This document shows positions 60,587 through 64,000 of a stretch of 64,000 nt of DNA, one piece after another. This DNA comes from Chrysophaeum taylorii (lineage: Eukaryota; Sar; Pelagophyceae; Pelagomonadales; Pelagomonadaceae), in assembly GCA_029834535.1 (NCBI GenBank), contig JAQMWT010000533.1, forward strand, positions 248,001 to 312,000. Reading direction: 5' to 3'. Both the position numbers and the translations under genes were made by a program. The notes under the pieces are model-generated. The model saw only the letters and a list, made by a program, of their open reading frames with translations. It ran no database searches and was not told the DNA's origin. Numbering within the stretch: position 1 is the first letter of the stretch; every line of letters starts with the position of its first letter.

Positions 60587-62323
60587 CTACCAGTCGTCCA
60601 CGTCGTCGTCGTCGTCATCTTCCTCGAGGTCTCGAACGTCGGTGCGAATGGCCGAAATTCTCGCAGCGAGAACGTCGAAGAGCGTGTTATTATGCGAGAG
60701 AGGTGACGGCATTTCGCGAGTCGAGGCGTCGCGAAGACCGGAGGCACCTTTCTTGAGCTGCGATGCGAGATCGATCGACAGCGACGGGCGTGGTTCGGGA
60801 GCTGGGGCCTTGTGCAGGCCAGAGGCGCCCGTCTTGAGCTGCGATGCGAGATCGATCGACAGCGACGGGCGTGGCTCTGGGGCCTTGTGCAGGCCAGAGG
60901 CGCCCGTCTTGAGCTGCGAGGCAAGTTCCATCGACAGCGACGGGCGTGGCTCCGGGGCCTCGTGCAGGCCAGAGGCGCCCGTCTTGAGCTGCGAGGCAAG
61001 ATCCATCGGCAGCGACGGGCGGGGGTTGTCGTCGCGAGGTGGCGGTGACGGTTTACTCTCGCGTCGCGGCGGCGGCGGTGGTGGCTTCCTGTCGCGAGGA
61101 GGCGGCGGCGGTGGCTTCGGCCGCGCCGGTAATTCGTCCTTGGACGCGGGTTCAACGGCTTCTTCCTCGACCCGAGACTCGGCATTTGTGGGCTGCACCG
61201 AAGGTTCCTCCTCAGAAGGCTCGGCAGGAGGCTCGACCGAAGGCTTGGTAGCAGGAGGTTCAAAGGACGGCTTGCAAGCAGGCTCGACCGAAGGCTTGGT
61301 AGCAGGAGGTTCAACCGACGGCTTGCCAGCAGGCTCGAGGGGTGCGGTGAGTCCCCGAAGGTTTGCCGGATCGAAGGAGGGGGCGTCCGGGTCGAGGTAG
61401 TAGAATCTGACCTGAAGCTCGCCGCGGCCCTGGGTTAGCGGGAGCCAGCCAACGTCGTAGGTTTGGTTTTTGTCGATGATGTCGTCGACGACGATGTCGA
61501 GGCCCCCAACGTTTGAGGTCATCCCCGTGAGGCTGCGCTGCTTGAGCTCGATCTTGAGGCGCGTCCCGCGCACGCGCGTCGCGAAAACCATGCGCCGCGG
61601 CGTCATCTCGGTAACAAAGGTGCGCGCCTTGTTTCCCCGAGCCGCGAGCTTCACCTTGTCCTTGGGCGACGCCTTGTCGGGATTGTCGATTTTTTTGTCG
61701 AGAATCATCGTCCGCACCCACTCGACCCCCGCGGCCACCGTCATGCCACCGCGGGAAAACTCCGGGCTGCGCGCCGCCGCGCGCGCCCAGTCGCGCGGAG
61801 CCGACTCCGTCTTGAGCCGGAATTCGGCCCGGTGCTGGAAGATCGCCGGGGCCAGCTCCTTCGCGTAGGCCTTGGCGTCGAACGAGAGGGTGCGCGCGAT
61901 GAGCTGTAACTCCGCCGCGGGGTCCTCGTCGAGGTTCCGCGCTCCGAACACCGTCACCTCGAGTTGCGGCCCACCCCCGCACCGGCTTCCCCACGATGCC
62001 CGCTCGCATTCCGCCTCCAACTGTTCTTGCCTCGCGACGAACGCGGGAACACCACGGATCTCGCGAAACGGCCGCGCCTCCGCGACGCCCACGTTTGGCG
62101 CGCAAAGCAGCTGCGTCAGCACCCTTCGCATCCCCTCGACGATGAGTTCGTGCTTGACCGCGCCGCGGTCGAACAAATACCCACCCCCGCCAACCCACGA
62201 CGCAACGTACGCCTCGAACGCACTGCTCCCGTCTTCCTCGAACGTCATCTGCCCCTCGACCTCGATGAACCGCCCCACCACGTCGCCGGCCTTGAGGTGC
62301 GACGCGAACAGCTTCGTCGCCAT
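60587..62323 (-). CDS. WASP/SCAR-like Arp2/3 nucleation-promoting factor
   Basis: A 578-residue protein from the ATG at 62323 (an upstream in-frame ATG at 62464 looks like 5' leader). The N-terminal ~300 residues are not recognised but end in a beta-rich, C2-like stretch (GLDIVVDDIIDKNQTYDVGWLPL). Then comes a Pro-rich, repeat-rich linker (KPSVEPPATKPSVEP) with two poly-Pro stretches. Four ~25-residue repeats follow (RPSLSIDLASQLKTGASGLHKAP and variants; DNA period 75-79 bp, 60735-61020), which have the size and helix-then-LKxG look of WH2 actin-binding motifs. The end (LFDVLAARISAIRTDVRDLEEDDDDDDVDDW) is a central-acidic tail with the terminal Trp that activates Arp2/3. The overall layout is that of a nucleation factor; direct homology is not proven. 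Confidence 0.7.
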   Translation of the reverse strand: MATKLFASHLKAGDVVGRFIEVEGQMTFEEDGSSAFEAYVASWVGGGGYLFDRGAVKHELIVEGMRRVLTQLLCAPNVGVAEARPFREIRGVPAFVARQEQLEAECERASWGSRCGGGPQLEVTVFGARNLDEDPAAELQLIARTLSFDAKAYAKELAPAIFQHRAEFRLKTESAPRDWARAAARSPEFSRGGMTVAAGVEWVRTMILDKKIDNPDKASPKDKVKLAARGNKARTFVTEMTPRRMVFATRVRGTRLKIELKQRSLTGMTSNVGGLDIVVDDIIDKNQTYDVGWLPLTQGRGELQVRFYYLDPDAPSFDPANLRGLTAPLEPAGKPSVEPPATKPSVEPACKPSFEPPATKPSVEPPAEPSEEEPSVQPTNAESRVEEEAVEPASKDELPARPKPPPPPPRDRKPPPPPPRRESKPSPPPRDDNPRPSLPMDLASQLKTGASGLHEAPEPRPSLSMELASQLKTGASGLHKAPEPRPSLSIDLASQLKTGASGLHKAPAPEPRPSLSIDLASQLKKGASGLRDASTREMPSPLSHNNTLFDVLAARISAIRTDVRDLEEDDDDDDVDDW

Positions 62324-62562
62324 GCCTCTTCCGTTTCGTGACCGTTTGGTCAACGGACCTTCACCGCGCGCCTTTGGAGAGTGAATTATTTTTAGCAGGC
62401 AGCTAGCTGACTGTCTAAACGAACGAGTGTGAGTGTGATACGTTTTTCGGAGTCCTTCGGACATGATCGTTATTCTCGCCGAAGAAGAAACCGATACGAC
62501 ACACAGAGCAGGATGATAAGCGCGACAACCAACACCCTCGAAATCAAACGACGACAAAGGAG
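62324..62562. other. 5' flank of actin-factor gene
   Basis: The promoter region of the actin-factor gene and the upstream spacer of a small forward frame. Nothing else is seen. Confidence 0.4.
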
Positions 62563-62934
62563 ATGGCGAAGCCGTACAAACTTGCTACCGCTGCGCAGCC
62601 CGGCGTTAAGGCCAACGGAAACAGTGCACAAGTCGCACATTTCGGAAAAGGTGCCGATTCGTCCACCACCCTGGTTTTTTCGGATGTGCCCTTTTGGATG
62701 CATCAACTGGATGTGTCGTGGCACACGCGCGCCAATAGTTGTTTTGTGGGGGCGAGCGAAGAAAAACAAGAAAAGCATCGACCGAGGCCAAACCTCAAGT
62801 CAAAATGGGCTTCGCACGAAAGCCATTTCATTTCAGACTCCCACCAAGTGAGCTCAAGACTGTCCCTAGCATTTATCCAATCCAATGATCCTATATTATT
62901 GGAGCATCAAAACAATCCAACTCACCAATACTAA
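62563..62934 (+). CDS. Possible small ORF, unknown
   Basis: A 123-residue frame with an ATG at 62563 and no recognisable domain (AKPYKLATAAQPGVKANGNS at the N-terminus). It runs from host-like composition into the repeat-rich tail. It may be a short gene, a gene fragment or chance. Confidence 0.2.
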   Translation: MAKPYKLATAAQPGVKANGNSAQVAHFGKGADSSTTLVFSDVPFWMHQLDVSWHTRANSCFVGASEEKQEKHRPRPNLKSKWASHESHFISDSHQVSSRLSLAFIQSNDPILLEHQNNPTHQY

Positions 62935-64000
62935 CCAATCGTCTCCTGTCCCAACTTCGTCACTGTATTCTTAGTGTACGTCTGCTGTCATCCACACTGG
63001 CCGTTTCAGGACCATCGCTACCTACACCGCAAGCAAAACACATCCGGACGTCATCGCCGACGATGTCGTTGTGACCGCCACCAGGACCAATGTCAACGAA
63101 ATACCGAGCTCGAGCCGCCATAAGACACCGCCAACAGCATATCTCGTGCGATGCAGCCGGTCGCCGCCGGTGCCACGCCATCTGTACGGACTGCGTGACT
63201 ATCTTCAGCTCGCTCCACACGAACCTTCCGCGAAAAAGGAACATACAATCTCCACTCCACGCTTGAGCATTTCGAATCCACCGAAACGACTGGATCGAGG
63301 ACATATTATATGCGTAGTCACGTCCGACCCGTTCTCGCGCCCAAGTACACCTCGAATTTGCGATTCTGTGCGACCAATGCCGTATTAAAAAAGACAACTA
63401 CGCCAAGTTTGCTGCGACTCGTAGCATGGATTTCCGCACCTATAGATGCCTCACCATTCGCCCTCGCGTGCAACACCAAACATTGAGTCGAACTTTAAAC
63501 CGATTCTTGACCACCGGCTAATACGTGCTGGACCACTAGACGCCGTACGCCGAAGTAAACGCGCTGGATGACTCCGCTCCTGAGCCCACCACACTGACCG
63601 CCATCGCGAATCCTCTGGGGTATGAAAGTCGTGCCTGGCATTGCGTCGTCGTCTAGAATCACGCAAACCGCACTACACCGGTACTACTCGTGAGAATCGT
63701 CACAGATCCAATCCAACTCTCTCTGCCACATTGAAAATCACCGAAATCCCACCATCATGTCACCGTCTGCTCATTATAACTCGCTGTGCCTGCTGTCTTA
63801 CCCAGGAGCCTGTTGGTCGTACCGTACTCCCTGATTTCCAGCGATTAACCATTATCTACCGCGACGTACTCCACCATATCGTCAACCCTCCGCGAGGGCA
63901 CCTGACCTTTGTCTTCAGCATCTGCACCGACGCTGTCGCTCCTGCCGTCCGCTCGCAACGCTACGGCAGGTACCGTGGTAACCTCGCGTACCGCCGCGTC
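62935..64000 (+). mobile_element. Fossil element, family A copy 3 (continues past the window)
   Basis: AT-richer sequence with short forward frames. Near 63,770-63,960 one frame has the family A order: a Cys pair (RCACC), a residue run ending IIYRDVLHHIVNPP and then LTFVFSICTDAVAP, which parallels copies near 3.5 and 35.9 kb. The rest (63,050-63,450) resembles a Cys-containing frame but is not recognised. Broken, several breaks. The window ends inside it, so its length is unknown. Confidence 0.35.

Overview
The window reads as nuclear DNA of a photosynthetic stramenopile, most likely a pelagophyte-like alga. The supporting signs are a fucoxanthin-chlorophyll a/c antenna gene with a stramenopile AFAP plastid-targeting motif, GC-rich and compact genes on both strands, very short introns, two motile-cilium genes, and ordinary eukaryotic genes (COP9 subunit, AAR2, DEK, ATG1-type kinase, KCR-type reductase). 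The lineage is an inference; no rRNA or barcode gene is present.

Layout. 0-1.4 kb: antenna gene. 1.4-11.7 kb: AT-richer tract of decayed mobile elements, including a pair of ~400-bp inverted long repeats around gag/protease-like reading frames. 11.7-19.4 kb: F-box/armadillo gene head-to-head with an exostosin-like gene, then a DM10 gene head-to-head with a DNAAF6/PIH1D3 gene, then a FolC-type ligase. 19.4-22.1 kb: no supported gene. 22.1-26.4 kb: the most striking locus, a predicted JmjC-oxygenase/viperin fusion divergent from a P-loop-kinase/2OG-Fe(II)-oxygenase fusion. 27.6-34.7 kb: ATG1/ULK-like kinase, papain-family protease, a small membrane protein, an F-box/LRR gene and a PDZ gene. 34.7-39.5 kb: repeats and fossil elements. 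39.5-50.1 kb: glutathione S-transferase, EGF-repeat protein, 3-ketoacyl-CoA-reductase-like SDR, a 1,610-residue surface protein and AAR2. 50.4-53.7 kb: broken ankyrin gene, a small membrane protein, a very long microsatellite, CSN6. 53.7-57.6 kb: repeats and a PIF1/Helitron helicase relic. 57.6-62.3 kb: a secretory DUG3-like amidotransferase, DEK, and an Arp2/3-activator-like protein. 62.3-64.0 kb: fossil element again.

Introns. I resolved eight introns in six genes from frame continuity and family alignment, 38-56 nt long, with GTGCGT/GTGAGT-type donors and CAG/TAG acceptors. In each case the spliced length comes out as whole codons ending at the expected stop.

How genes relate. Viperin makes the chain-terminating nucleotide ddhCTP in animals, and related ddhNTPs in prokaryotes, and commonly sits beside a nucleotide kinase. 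Here the neighbouring divergent gene is also a kinase-like protein, and both products carry an extra Fe(II)/2OG-dioxygenase-type domain. This suggests a two-gene nucleotide-modifying, possibly antiviral, module not known to me in this form. The DM10 and DNAAF6 genes share an 87-bp promoter holding a perfect TGACGTCA site and both serve motile cilia.
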